Positions 33,927 through 43,000 of a DNA stretch of 64,000 nucleotides are shown here, in pieces; position 1 is the stretch's first letter; the number at the start of each line of letters is the position of its first letter. Both the position numbers and the translations under genes were made by a program. Location: positions 62,001-126,000 of the forward strand of contig CAJXMG010000003.1 in assembly GCA_913056395.1 (NCBI GenBank), read 5' to 3'. The notes under the pieces were generated by a model. It searched no databases, was not told the DNA's origin, and saw nothing but the letters and a program-made list of their open reading frames with translations. Origin of the DNA: an uncultured bacterium. GTDB lineage: Bacteria; Planctomycetota; UBA8108; UBA1146.

Positions 33927-34742
33927 TCAATCTTTGGCCGAAGGTGATTCGGAATCAGGCTTGTCGTCGGATGATTCCTTTGCGGAGTCGGCGTTGTTGC
34001 GGATTCGAACAGGAAGCTGCGCTTCACCCCAACGAAGAGGGCTTCTCACTTCGGGACCGTTGTAGAAAAGGGCTCTCGGTTTACCTGCCAACTCAAGATG
34101 AGGATGCTTGTCGAGCTCTTCCTTCAGTTGATCGATTCTCTGGGTCAACTGTTTCACGCCGTAGCCTCCCTGAAAGCCGACGGAGATAAAACTCATCCGG
34201 GCTTCGTCTTCGACCACGACGGCTCCGGCGATTCCGGTAGGACCGAGTTCAGGAGTTCTGTAGAGGAATGACATCGCCCAACCGGCAACTTTTGGCGAGG
34301 GGGCGCCGATGTCGATGTCGTACTCCATCTCAACAGGAGAAGTCATGGCGATATCGCGGGACTTGATATGAGTGAACAGTTTCCAGAAGCCGAAGTTGCT
34401 GGCGAGGTCGGGAGCGATTTTCCCCTCCACTTTGGCCCTTCGAACCACGGGGTAGCTTTTGAGTTCGACGCAACCGGGTGCTGTGGGGGCGGGGTAACCC
34501 TCAGGCAATGGAGTGCCGATCCGGGCGGTGTCGCACCTCCATGTTCCTGCCTTGTCCTGATGGGGCTTTTCTTTGGCTGTCCCTGAAAGATGAACGCTGG
34601 TCCCGGGGGCGGGCAGGGCTTTTTCAGAATCCTTGGGCAGACTTGCCGTGTCCTCCGTCTGATCCGGATTTTGGCGGGTCGAATCGACTGAAACGGGCAC
34701 TGTTGCGATAAAAAAGGCCAAACAGAGTGAAAGGTGAGTCAT
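33927..34742 (-). CDS. SOUL-family haem-binding protein, exported
   Basis: A 271-aa protein with an N-terminal hydrophobic signal (LSLCLAFFIATVPVS), a polar linker, and a SOUL domain (about 85-245) recognised by GCVELKSYPVVRRAKVEG, GFWKLFTHIKSRDIAMTSPVEM and the C-terminal NGPEVRSPLRW. SOUL proteins bind haem or related tetrapyrroles. The C-terminal ~25 residues are acidic and Ser-rich. It lies between modC and the light-type regulator and is transcribed away from the latter. Confidence 0.88.
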   Translation of the reverse strand: MTHLSLCLAFFIATVPVSVDSTRQNPDQTEDTASLPKDSEKALPAPGTSVHLSGTAKEKPHQDKAGTWRCDTARIGTPLPEGYPAPTAPGCVELKSYPVVRRAKVEGKIAPDLASNFGFWKLFTHIKSRDIAMTSPVEMEYDIDIGAPSPKVAGWAMSFLYRTPELGPTGIAGAVVVEDEARMSFISVGFQGGYGVKQLTQRIDQLKEELDKHPHLELAGKPRALFYNGPEVRSPLRWGEAQLPVRIRNNADSAKESSDDKPDSESPSAKD

Positions 34743-34888
34743 GGGTCTCCAGGTGAGGTTAGTCAGTTCATTCCGAAAAATGTCCGATTCGGTAAAAATC
34801 GTGCAAGTCGACCAAATTTAATCAGGATGTGATATGATCATCAAGGTCCAGATTTAAGCCGCGCTTCATTTTCTGGTCATTTAGCGAT

Positions 34889-34909
34889 AATTGGGCAGGC
34901 AATTGGGCA
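34889..34909 (+). promoter_or_regulatory. Tandem 9-bp repeat upstream of the MerR-type regulator
   Basis: AATTGGGCA occurs twice, at 34889-34897 and 34901-34909, a 12-bp period on one face of the helix, about 50 bp before the regulator start. Head-to-tail repeats of 11-12 bp are the kind of operator used by tetrameric CarH proteins, so autoregulation is plausible. Only two copies are seen. Confidence 0.4.
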
Positions 34910-34960
34910 TTTGCACCTTTCTCCGCTCGACAGCCCTGAAAAGGTCAATACGATCACATT

Positions 34961-35860
34961 ATGGATAAAGAATTCTTCACTCCCCGAACCCTCGGTGACG
35001 CGATAGGTGTCAGTCAGTCCAGCTTGAAGCGTTGGGCAGACAAGGGCCTGTTGAATGTCGAAAAGACTGCGGGCGGACATCGCAGGATCGGAATGGAGGA
35101 AGCCCTGCGCTTTATCCGCGAATCTGGCGTGACCGTCGTCAAGCCGGATTTGCTGGGGTTGGGATCGGAAGACTTGGAAGTACAGGAAGATGAACTGAGT
35201 TCATCGGATCGGCTGTACTACGCGCTCCACTCCGGCGATGAGACCCGCGTTCGATCGCTGGTACTCAACCAGTACCTCGATGGGCGTCCTCTTCATGAAA
35301 TTTTCGACGAAGACATTCAGCCGGCTATGGCAAGAATCGGACTGCTCTGGCATGACGATGTCTCTGGCATCACCATCGAGCATCGTGCTCATGATATTTG
35401 CCTTCAAGTCTTGGCGGACCTCCGATTCCGCTTGCCGAGAGTCTTTACCAAAGGTACTGCCATCGGAGCGGCTGTTCCGGGAGATCCCTACACCTTGCCC
35501 ACTGCGATGGTCTCCACTGCGTTGAGGGGTGAAGGTTTTTCAGCGGTCAATCTGGGGCCGAACTTGCCGATCGAGGCACTTCTGGATGAGGCCAAGAAGG
35601 TCAAACCGTTGATCGCATGGCTCAGTGTCAGCCACCTGAAAAAAGCCCATATCCTCCGTACAGAAATCAAGGAATTCGCCAGAGAACTGAGAGCACAGAA
35701 CACCTTCCTCATCATGGGTGGTTCCCAGATCCACAAATTGCGCCTCGATCGTGATCCCTACGTTTTGATCGGAAAAAACATTCACGAACTGGTTTCGATT
35801 TCCAGGGGATTGGTCGCCAACATCCCGCAATCAAGTCAATCAAAGGACGAACTTTCTTGA
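34961..35860 (+). CDS. CarH/LitR-like MerR-HTH regulator with B12-binding fold
   Basis: A 299-aa regulator. Residues 1-60 are a MerR-type winged helix (TPRTLGDAIGVSQSSLKRWA, TAGGHRRI). Then comes a four-helix cap with the CarH signature W-x9-EH: W130, H131, E140, H141. The Rossmann-like B12 domain follows. The position that holds the cobalt-binding His in CarH (ExH) reads D175-P176-Y177, so the lower axial ligand is Tyr. Thus the light-sensing cap is conserved while classic B12 ligation is not. It overlaps the photolyase gene (TTGA), which suggests light- or damage-dependent control of DNA repair. The start lacks a strong ribosome-binding site. Confidence 0.85.
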   Translation: MDKEFFTPRTLGDAIGVSQSSLKRWADKGLLNVEKTAGGHRRIGMEEALRFIRESGVTVVKPDLLGLGSEDLEVQEDELSSSDRLYYALHSGDETRVRSLVLNQYLDGRPLHEIFDEDIQPAMARIGLLWHDDVSGITIEHRAHDICLQVLADLRFRLPRVFTKGTAIGAAVPGDPYTLPTAMVSTALRGEGFSAVNLGPNLPIEALLDEAKKVKPLIAWLSVSHLKKAHILRTEIKEFARELRAQNTFLIMGGSQIHKLRLDRDPYVLIGKNIHELVSISRGLVANIPQSSQSKDELS

Positions 35861-37293
35861 CCATTCCAGCGGATCCCGTAGACAACACAGGCAGAGTTCA
35901 GCCGGTCAACGACCGACCCGTGAACTATGACGGCAAATACGTCCTTTATTGGATGACCACCGCACGCAGGACCCGATTCAATCACGCCCTCGATCGCGCT
36001 GCTTCATGGGCCCGATCACTCGACATTCCATTGGTAGTTGTGGAGGCCTTGGGGCTGAATCATCGCTGGGCCAGTGCACGATTCCACCAGTTCATCTTAG
36101 AGGGTATGGAGAACAACGCCGCTGCATTTGCAGAAGCGGGGATCCAATACATTCCCTTCGTGGAAAAGTCGCCGGCTGATTCCAAAGGATTTGTGGAGGC
36201 GGCCTCACAGGAAGCAGCGCTCGTCGTCACCGATGAATGGCCTTGTTTTATCACTCCCAAAATCGTTGCCGGATTAGGGAAAAAATCTGCGGTTCATGTG
36301 GAAGCAGTCGATGGCGCAGGTTTGCTTCCGGTCAGGGCCGTCCCCAAAGTTTTTTCACGGGCGTTTCACTTCCGGAACTGGCACAAGAAGAACATTGATC
36401 CCCACCTGATGGCCTTGTCGAGTGCCAAACCTCTGGAAGGTCTACAGGGCAAGAATGTTTTCGATAAAAAGATTCTCGATCAGTGGGAGCCTCTCTCTGC
36501 GGAGCAGCTCGCCAATCCTTCTGGTTTGATCTCTTCTTTGCCGATCGATCAGGAAGTTGCTCCGGTGTCGGTTCATCCAGGGGGCAGTTCTGAAGCGAAT
36601 CGTCGATTGACCCATTTCATCCATCATGTCATCGATCGATATGGGGAAGATCGCAATCAACCGGATAAAGTCGCAACCAGTGTGTTGAGCCCATACATCC
36701 ACTTCGGCCATATCTCGACCCAGGAAATCTGGGAGCAGGCCTGCAGGGCGGATGCCGGCGAAAATGGCGATGCCTTTATCGACCAACTGCTGACATGGCG
36801 AGAACTGGGGCTCAATTTTTGTCACTATCATGAAGACGTGGACACTTGGGAATCATTGCCAGAGTGGTCTAGAAAAACGCTGGAAGAACATGCCGAGGAT
36901 ACTCGACCGGTGTCCTATACCCTCGAACAGATGGAAGCTGCAGAAACCCACGATGAAATCTGGAATGCAGCCCAACGGCAGCTCAAGGGTGAAGGCTTGA
37001 TTCACAATTATCTGCGTATGCTTTGGGGAAAAAAGATCCTCGAGTGGAGTTCCCATCCCCGTGAAGCGGTGGAAACGATGGTCCACCTCAACAATCGCTG
37101 GGCTCTGGATGGGCGTGATCCCAACTCCTACAGCGGAATCATGTGGTGCGTCGGTAGATACGACCGGGCCTGGGGACCAGAGAGACCTATCTTTGGCAAG
37201 ATCCGCTACATGTCCTCGGACAACACAGCCAGAAAACTTCGCCTCAAGCCTTATCTGGAGCAATGGGGCGTTGATCCCTCGCTGAGCATGTAA
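35857..37293 (+). CDS. phr: Class II deoxyribodipyrimidine (CPD) photolyase
   Basis: A 478-aa flavoenzyme that uses blue light to split cyclobutane pyrimidine dimers. The N-terminal antenna domain (VLYWMTTARRTRFNHAL) and C-terminal FAD domain are complete. Class II hallmarks: LSPYIHFGHIS, LTWRELGLNFCHYH, IHNYLRMLWGKKILEW, LNNRWALDGRDPNSYSG and WCVGRYDRAWGPERP. The TTG start overlaps the stop of the MerR-type regulator, so the two are translated together. A terminator-like hairpin lies 210 bp downstream. Confidence 0.95.
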   Translation: MTIPADPVDNTGRVQPVNDRPVNYDGKYVLYWMTTARRTRFNHALDRAASWARSLDIPLVVVEALGLNHRWASARFHQFILEGMENNAAAFAEAGIQYIPFVEKSPADSKGFVEAASQEAALVVTDEWPCFITPKIVAGLGKKSAVHVEAVDGAGLLPVRAVPKVFSRAFHFRNWHKKNIDPHLMALSSAKPLEGLQGKNVFDKKILDQWEPLSAEQLANPSGLISSLPIDQEVAPVSVHPGGSSEANRRLTHFIHHVIDRYGEDRNQPDKVATSVLSPYIHFGHISTQEIWEQACRADAGENGDAFIDQLLTWRELGLNFCHYHEDVDTWESLPEWSRKTLEEHAEDTRPVSYTLEQMEAAETHDEIWNAAQRQLKGEGLIHNYLRMLWGKKILEWSSHPREAVETMVHLNNRWALDGRDPNSYSGIMWCVGRYDRAWGPERPIFGKIRYMSSDNTARKLRLKPYLEQWGVDPSLSM

Positions 37294-37500
37294 CCCTTTA
37301 CGCGTGTTGCCTGTGTGAACTCAGCGGTCCTTCATGTCGTCATAATTTTACACCGTGGTGTGACTTATTCAGGTCACCGAATTCCTGACTTGGTGGGAGA
37401 TATGGGGCGAAGGGTCGGCATCAGGGCCATGATTAAGATTGTTCAGACGAACTTCGTCGGACCAGTAAACACGACCCCATCTCTCGAGCCTTTGCCGTGA
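37294..37500. other. Non-coding stretch between photolyase and terminator
   Basis: About 210 bp with no credible gene. An in-frame 61-codon reading exists (37315-37500, plus strand) but lacks a ribosome-binding site and protein-like composition. It contains small hairpins (ACACCGTGGTGT near 37350; GACGAACTTCGTC near 37447) and ends at a terminator-like stem. It is either a long 3' untranslated region of the photolyase transcript or a small RNA; I recognise no known RNA family. Confidence 0.35.
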
Positions 37501-37526
37501 AGCCCTGCGGCGAGGGCTCATTTTTT
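37501..37526 (+). terminator. Terminator-like hairpin after the photolyase transcript
   Basis: AGCCCT (37501-37506), loop GCGGCG, AGGGCT (37513-37518), then CA and six T residues (37521-37526). It abuts the hemB stop codon on the other strand. The stem is only 6 bp, so strength is moderate. Confidence 0.65.
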
Positions 37527-38508
37527 ATGACAACAGTTTGGCGGCTTCGGGTGCGAAGTAGGTGAAGATCATGTCCGCACCTGCTCGTTTGATGGCCACG
37601 AGGGACTCGAGCATCGCAGCTTCTTCGTCGATGGCGCCGGCCTGACTGGCATAGCGGATCATCGCAAACTCTCCACTGACCTGATAAGCGGCGATGGGCA
37701 GGGGGGAGATCCCGGCGATCTCCGAGATGACATCCAGATAAGCTCCCGCGGGCTTGACCATGACGATGTCTGCGCCCTCGGCAATATCCAGTTCGACCTC
37801 ACGAAGTGCTTCGTTCAGATTTGCAGGGTCCATCTGGTAGGTCTTCTTGTCTCCACTTCTGGGGGCGGAGTCGAGGGCGTCCCTGAAGGGGCCGTAGAAA
37901 GCGGAAGCGTACTTGGCGGAATAGGAGCAGATGGAAACATTTGTGAATCCCTCATCATCGAGGGCGTCGCGAATGACAGCGACTCTGCCATCCATCATGT
38001 CCGATGGTGCGACGATATCCGCCCCAGCTCTGGCTTGGCTGACTGCCATGTCTGCGAGAATCGGCAAGGTCTCATCATTCAGGATTCGGCCGTCCTCACT
38101 GACGAGTCCATCGTGACCATCACTGGAATAGGGATCCATGGCGACATCAGTAATCAACAAGAGGTCCGGGAAGCGGCTTTTCAGTTCGCGAATGCTGGTT
38201 TGCATCAAACCTTCTTCACGAACAGATTCACTGGCAGTGCGATCCTTGCGGTCATCCCCGAGAACAGGAAACAGGGCAACAGCCCGAATTCCCAACTCCA
38301 CAACCTCATCCAGATGCCGAACCAGGTGATCGAGAGAATGCCGGTGGATACCTGGCATGGTTCCGATTTCCTCGGAGGTTCCAGATCCTTCCCTGACGAA
38401 AACCGGATAGATCAAATCGGTTTTGTTGACCTGAATCTCGCGCATCAGGTCGCGCATGGCAGCGGAAGAACGATTTCTTCTGGGACGGCTGGGCATCGGA
38501 TCGATCAT
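37525..38508 (-). CDS. hemB: Porphobilinogen synthase (delta-aminolevulinic acid dehydratase)
   Basis: Condenses two 5-aminolevulinate molecules to porphobilinogen in tetrapyrrole synthesis. The 327-aa protein has the Schiff-base Lys segments (YSAKYASAFYGPFRDA and MVKPAGAYLDVI). The metal loop reads DVAMDPYSSDGHDG: none of the three Cys of the zinc-type enzymes is present, so it is the Asp-type, Mg-dependent variant. It is complete and transcribed convergently with the photolyase. Confidence 0.96.
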   Translation of the reverse strand: MIDPMPSRPRRNRSSAAMRDLMREIQVNKTDLIYPVFVREGSGTSEEIGTMPGIHRHSLDHLVRHLDEVVELGIRAVALFPVLGDDRKDRTASESVREEGLMQTSIRELKSRFPDLLLITDVAMDPYSSDGHDGLVSEDGRILNDETLPILADMAVSQARAGADIVAPSDMMDGRVAVIRDALDDEGFTNVSICSYSAKYASAFYGPFRDALDSAPRSGDKKTYQMDPANLNEALREVELDIAEGADIVMVKPAGAYLDVISEIAGISPLPIAAYQVSGEFAMIRYASQAGAIDEEAAMLESLVAIKRAGADMIFTYFAPEAAKLLS

Positions 38509-38656
38509 GAAAATCCTCAGTGTCTTTCAGCGGCTGAACGGACAGGAATCAAAGACTGCCCTTCTTATCAGATTGAATCATTTTCGAGAGGAACAGGCCA
38601 CCCTTGGCAAGGTGTCGATACAGGGTATACAGCACCGTTCCGACAGGAATGACTGA

Positions 38657-39373
38657 TTACTGATTGGAACGCGGATCCTTGCGCCAGTAACCCTTGCGGA
38701 AATCCCAGATCATCGACATCTCGGTACCCTCTGGAGCCCCCTCTGCCTTGACGGGGAATCGGCGGATCAGCAGTTCACTTTGACGCTCGACCGTATCACC
38801 GCCGGCATAGCCGGCAGCCAGGTGCCCAGGGATTCTGGAAAGGTCAAAGGTTCTCACTTCCCATTTCTGTTCGCCCTCGGGGATTTGTAACGGTTCGAAG
38901 CCGATCACGCTGTGTTTTTCCACGCTGTGTTTTTCAGTGGGTGTGGATTTGTCGCCCCATACGATCAGGGTATGACAGCCGTCTCCGTTGGAATCGAGAA
39001 AGATGACATCCCGGAAACGATCTGCATCAAAGTCGGTGGAAAGGGTGTAGGAGGAGGTCGGGTGATTCGAATCCTCGTCACTGCTGCTCCGCAGTTTGGA
39101 ATAGGTCACGTCAAGAACACCCGGTCGAGGGCCGTCTGCTTCCCCTTCAGGAATTGGAGGCGTCAGCTTTACACCATACTTCCAGATTCCCGATCGCCAT
39201 GAGCGTTGATTCAGGTCCGAACCGTACTCGGTGAGCTCGGTGACCGGTGGAGTGACGAGACTCTGCGCCATGCGGTAACTGACCAAGGGTATCAGGATAG
39301 CCAGGGTAACAAAAAGAATCAGGATGGTGTAACCGGGGACGACAAGCCTGGAGTCATCCTGGGACGTGGACAT
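38657..39373 (-). CDS. Hypothetical single-pass membrane protein
   Basis: A 238-aa protein from the ATG at 39373 (AAAGGAACAGGA just upstream); an in-frame start at 39436 lacks support. One N-terminal membrane helix (YTILILFVTLAILIPLVSY) is followed by an extracytoplasmic domain with a possible Ca-binding DSNGDGCH loop. No family recognised. It ends about 150 bp upstream of hemB in the same direction. Confidence 0.65.
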   Translation of the reverse strand: MSTSQDDSRLVVPGYTILILFVTLAILIPLVSYRMAQSLVTPPVTELTEYGSDLNQRSWRSGIWKYGVKLTPPIPEGEADGPRPGVLDVTYSKLRSSSDEDSNHPTSSYTLSTDFDADRFRDVIFLDSNGDGCHTLIVWGDKSTPTEKHSVEKHSVIGFEPLQIPEGEQKWEVRTFDLSRIPGHLAAGYAGGDTVERQSELLIRRFPVKAEGAPEGTEMSMIWDFRKGYWRKDPRSNQ

Positions 39374-39460
39374 TCCTGTTCCTTTCTGTGGCACAGAATC
39401 GCAAGAGTCATACGGTACTCGAATCTGGATTCCCAATCAGGCTCAGGATAGCATCCTGAT

Positions 39461-42400
39461 ATGCTGAAACACTCGATATTGCCCCTGCTGACCATCTTCC
39501 TGATCGGCTTCCCCGAAATCACGGCGGCTTCCGAGAAGATCGACTTTGAACGGGACGTTCGGCCGATCCTGACACGCAATTGTCTCAATTGTCATGGTCC
39601 GGATGGGGAGAGTCGAAAAGCCGGTTTGCGCCTCGATCAGCGTGAAGGACTCTTTGGAACTTCCCGTGGGGGGGAACCCATCATCACACCGGGAGTCCCC
39701 GGGAAGAGTCTGTTGTTGGAGCGTGTCGCAGACCCCATCGATCCCATGCCCCCGGTGGATCATCCGCCTCTCACTTCAGCAGAAATTTCCACCCTTGAAC
39801 GCTGGATTGATCAGGGAGCCTCCTGGAGGGGCCATTGGTCGTGGACACCCCTGGTTTCTCCCAGTGTTCCTGAACCCGCTGATCCGGAGTGGTGCAGAAG
39901 TGACATCGATCGTTTCATTCTTTCCGGATTGGAAGAGCAGGGGTTGACCCCTCCGGCACCTGAAGCGGGAGCCTTGACCTGGCTGAGACGAGTGGTTTTC
40001 GATCTCACCGGATTGCCACCCACCCCAGAGCAAATCGATGCCTTCCTGATCGACTCCAGTGAGTCGGCGCGAAAACTTCTGGTGGATGAACTGCTGGAAA
40101 GTCCCGCGCATTCGGAACACTTCGCCAGGCACTGGCTCGACCTGATGAGATATGCGGAAACCCACGGTCATGAGTTTGATTATCATGCCGGACCTGCTTT
40201 CGAATATCGGGATTGGGTCATCGAGGCGATCTCGAAGGACCTGCCCCTTGACGACTTTGTGATTCGCCAGATCGCCGGAGACTTGCTTGATGGGGATCAG
40301 GCTTCCCATCGGGCGACAGGATGGTGGTGGCTGTCACAGGCCACCCATGGGCCGGTGGATGTTCTGGCAGATACGCTCGAAAGGGTGGACAACCAGATCG
40401 ATGTGGTTTCCCGGGCATTCCTCGGGGCGACCGTCTCTTGTGCACGCTGTCACGACCACAAGTTCGATGCCATTGGACAGTCGGACTGGACTGCACTGTC
40501 CGGCATCATTCGATCAACCCGGCGAGTGCTCCACCCTGCAGACGAAACTGGGGAAGTGGGTCCATTCCTGGATTCTCTGGAGGCTGTTCAAAAACGATTT
40601 CAGTCCGGTATCGAACAAAGCCTCGACTTCCAAAGAAGCATGCCATTGGTGGATCTGTTTCGCTCTGCCAGAGAGCTTCATCAGGGAGACTTGCAGGAAT
40701 CCGCTGACCAGCGCGAGGATCGGCTCCTGTGGGATTTCTCTCAGGGGTGGTCCGGTTGGAGTGTCACCGGAGATGCTTTTGGTCCCGGACCCCATACCCG
40801 GAATGAACTTCCCGAGATTTTCCAAGAGGGCCTTCAGGAGGGCCTTCAGGAGAGCCTTCAGGAGGACAGGGGTGAAGTCTTTCTGGCGACCAGTCATGAC
40901 CGCCGATCCGGAAGCGACTCTGCTGAAAGTGATCGTCGGAAGGGTCTCCTCACGAGTGACTCCTTTCTTGTCGATCGCGATTATCTCACCTTTGAAGTTG
41001 CGGGGGGGCAACACCCGAATGAAGCCTGTGTGCAACTGCTCATCGACGGCGAGGTGATCCACCAGGTCACCGGAGAAAACAGTACCCAGCTGAGAACAGT
41101 CCGTTGGGATCTTGCGGAACATTCTGGAAAAAGAGCCGTCCTGAAAGTGATGGATGAGCGCGAAGGCGCATGGGGTCACATCAGTTGCACGAACTTCTCT
41201 TTGACGGATGTTCCGCCGGCCGGTTTCCCATCTCGTGGGATGATCGAGGTGATGGCTCGCAAGCAGGGTCTCGACAAGGACGTTCTCCACAAATGGGTGC
41301 AGGCGTATCCCGCCTTGACCCTGCCGGTGGCCGGATCGGGTCCTCTGAAGCCCTCCGATGAACTGATCGCCGACTTTTCCGGGGGGTTATCTGAGTGGAC
41401 TCTGGATGGGCCCGCCTTTGATGGGGTTCCGCAAGGAACCTGGATCCTGACCGGCGAGCCAAGATTGACCGCCACCGATACGCTGAACTCAGCCAGTCGA
41501 TCGAGAGCACTCGTCGGCACCGCTTTTTCGCGAAGTTTCAACGCAGACCAACGATATCTCCACGTCACCGCCAGTGGAGAGAGTTGCCAGGTGCGCGTCA
41601 GTATTGAGGGTTTCTGGATGGATGAACACAATGCCCTTCTCTTTGAAGGATTCATCCAGACCGTTGATCGCATCGATGGAATCCAGCATCTGATTTTTGA
41701 TCTGGATCGTTATCAGGGCAGGCACGTCCATGTGGAGATTCGTGATCATGGAAAAGGCTGGATTGCCGTGGATCGCATCTGGCTTTCGGATGATCGCGCG
41801 GCCGTGGATCAGGTTCTCGATTGGGGAGCGGACGATTCAGCCGAGGAGGCGCTGGACCGCTTTTTGACCGATCCGAAGCTGCTCTCAAAACTGGTCGAAC
41901 AGGGATTGGTGGATCCCTCTCGCTGGGGAGGCGCCTGGAACGCTGCAGTCATCAAGCCGGTCATGGAGTGGAAAGAGATTGAAGCCCAGGCTCCACAGCC
42001 ACGCTGGGTGCTCTCATGCAGCGATGCTCCTGTTGGCAGGGATGTCCCCCTTCAAATACGGGGAGAGTCCGGGACTCCTGGGGGGATGGTTTCCCGATCT
42101 TCACTCCAACTGGTTTCGCATCAGCAAGAGTTGGGGGGAGAGCTGGAGGGGTCAGGTCGTTTGAAGTTGGCCCAATGGATCTGTGAGCCTGAGAATCCGC
42201 TCTTCTGGAGAGTTCAGGCCAACAGAATCTGGGGCTGGGTCATGGGTGAAGGGTTGTCAGAAACCCCCGATGATTTCGGTCGAATGGGAGTCATTCCTGA
42301 ACAGCAGGGTTTGCTCGATTATCTGGCCGTTCGATTGGCGAACAATCCCTCACGACGCGACCTGATTCGTGACCTGGTTCTCAGTCAAACCTATGCGATG

Positions 42401-43000
42401 GATTCCCGGCAACCCGGGAAAGAGCAGGTTGAGAGGGATCCTCTCAACCGTCATTGGCATCGGGCACACACCCGAACCCTGAAAGCAGAATCGATTCGGG
42501 ATGGAATGTTGCAGGTTTCCGGCAGGCTGGACTCAACTCAAGGTGGTCCTTCCGTGCCGATTCATCTGACCGACTTCCTGACTGGCCGGGGCCGTCCCGG
42601 TACGAGTGGGCCCGTCGATGGTCGGGGGCGCAGAACCATCTATCTGGCGGTCAACCGCAACTTCCTCGATCCATTCCTGACCGTCTTTGATTTTCCGATT
42701 CCCTCAACGACCGTAGGTAAGCGCGATCGATCGAACCTGCCGGCTCAAGCGCTGGCCCTCATGAATTCCCCCTTCGCCCACGAAATGGCCGAACTGTGGG
42801 GTGGCACCTTGCATGATCAGGCGATCGAGCAGGGAACGGAGGAAACGCTGGTTCATGCGTGGAAAAGTGCATTGGGGCGTGCACCCGGAGAACAGGAACT
42901 GCAGGAAGTTTCACTCTTTGTTTCAGAAGGATCGATCGAACGCTGGATCGATCTGGCTCATGTTCTCTTTCAGTCGAAGGAGTTTCGATTTGTCCGCTGA
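39461..43000 (+). CDS. Planctomycete cytochrome c / DUF1549 / DUF1553 domain protein
   Basis: A 1179-aa exported protein with the order usual in Planctomycetota: signal peptide (ILPLLTIFLIGFPEITA), one cytochrome c domain with haem motif CLNCHG near residue 46, DUF1549 (LRRVVFDLTGLPPTPEQ; second haem-like motif CARCHDHKFD near 327), a central region with two jelly-roll-like segments, and C-terminal DUF1553 (FWRVQANRIWGWVMGEGL, LPAQALALMNSPF). Function is unproven; such genes always travel with DUF1501 genes and are suspected to degrade complex polysaccharides. It overlaps the DUF1501 gene by 11 nt. A 12-bp coding repeat occurs at 40826-40864. Confidence 0.92.
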   Translation: MLKHSILPLLTIFLIGFPEITAASEKIDFERDVRPILTRNCLNCHGPDGESRKAGLRLDQREGLFGTSRGGEPIITPGVPGKSLLLERVADPIDPMPPVDHPPLTSAEISTLERWIDQGASWRGHWSWTPLVSPSVPEPADPEWCRSDIDRFILSGLEEQGLTPPAPEAGALTWLRRVVFDLTGLPPTPEQIDAFLIDSSESARKLLVDELLESPAHSEHFARHWLDLMRYAETHGHEFDYHAGPAFEYRDWVIEAISKDLPLDDFVIRQIAGDLLDGDQASHRATGWWWLSQATHGPVDVLADTLERVDNQIDVVSRAFLGATVSCARCHDHKFDAIGQSDWTALSGIIRSTRRVLHPADETGEVGPFLDSLEAVQKRFQSGIEQSLDFQRSMPLVDLFRSARELHQGDLQESADQREDRLLWDFSQGWSGWSVTGDAFGPGPHTRNELPEIFQEGLQEGLQESLQEDRGEVFLATSHDRRSGSDSAESDRRKGLLTSDSFLVDRDYLTFEVAGGQHPNEACVQLLIDGEVIHQVTGENSTQLRTVRWDLAEHSGKRAVLKVMDEREGAWGHISCTNFSLTDVPPAGFPSRGMIEVMARKQGLDKDVLHKWVQAYPALTLPVAGSGPLKPSDELIADFSGGLSEWTLDGPAFDGVPQGTWILTGEPRLTATDTLNSASRSRALVGTAFSRSFNADQRYLHVTASGESCQVRVSIEGFWMDEHNALLFEGFIQTVDRIDGIQHLIFDLDRYQGRHVHVEIRDHGKGWIAVDRIWLSDDRAAVDQVLDWGADDSAEEALDRFLTDPKLLSKLVEQGLVDPSRWGGAWNAAVIKPVMEWKEIEAQAPQPRWVLSCSDAPVGRDVPLQIRGESGTPGGMVSRSSLQLVSHQQELGGELEGSGRLKLAQWICEPENPLFWRVQANRIWGWVMGEGLSETPDDFGRMGVIPEQQGLLDYLAVRLANNPSRRDLIRDLVLSQTYAMDSRQPGKEQVERDPLNRHWHRAHTRTLKAESIRDGMLQVSGRLDSTQGGPSVPIHLTDFLTGRGRPGTSGPVDGRGRRTIYLAVNRNFLDPFLTVFDFPIPSTTVGKRDRSNLPAQALALMNSPFAHEMAELWGGTLHDQAIEQGTEETLVHAWKSALGRAPGEQELQEVSLFVSEGSIERWIDLAHVLFQSKEFRFVR
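40826..40864 (+). repeat. 12-bp in-frame tandem repeat (3.25 copies)
   Basis: GAGGGCCTTCAG is repeated at 40826, 40838 and, with one change, 40850, followed by a partial copy. It encodes an EGLQ-EGLQ-ESLQ-E stretch in the variable central region of the DUF1549/1553 protein. Being a multiple of three, copy-number change would keep the frame. Confidence 0.9.
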
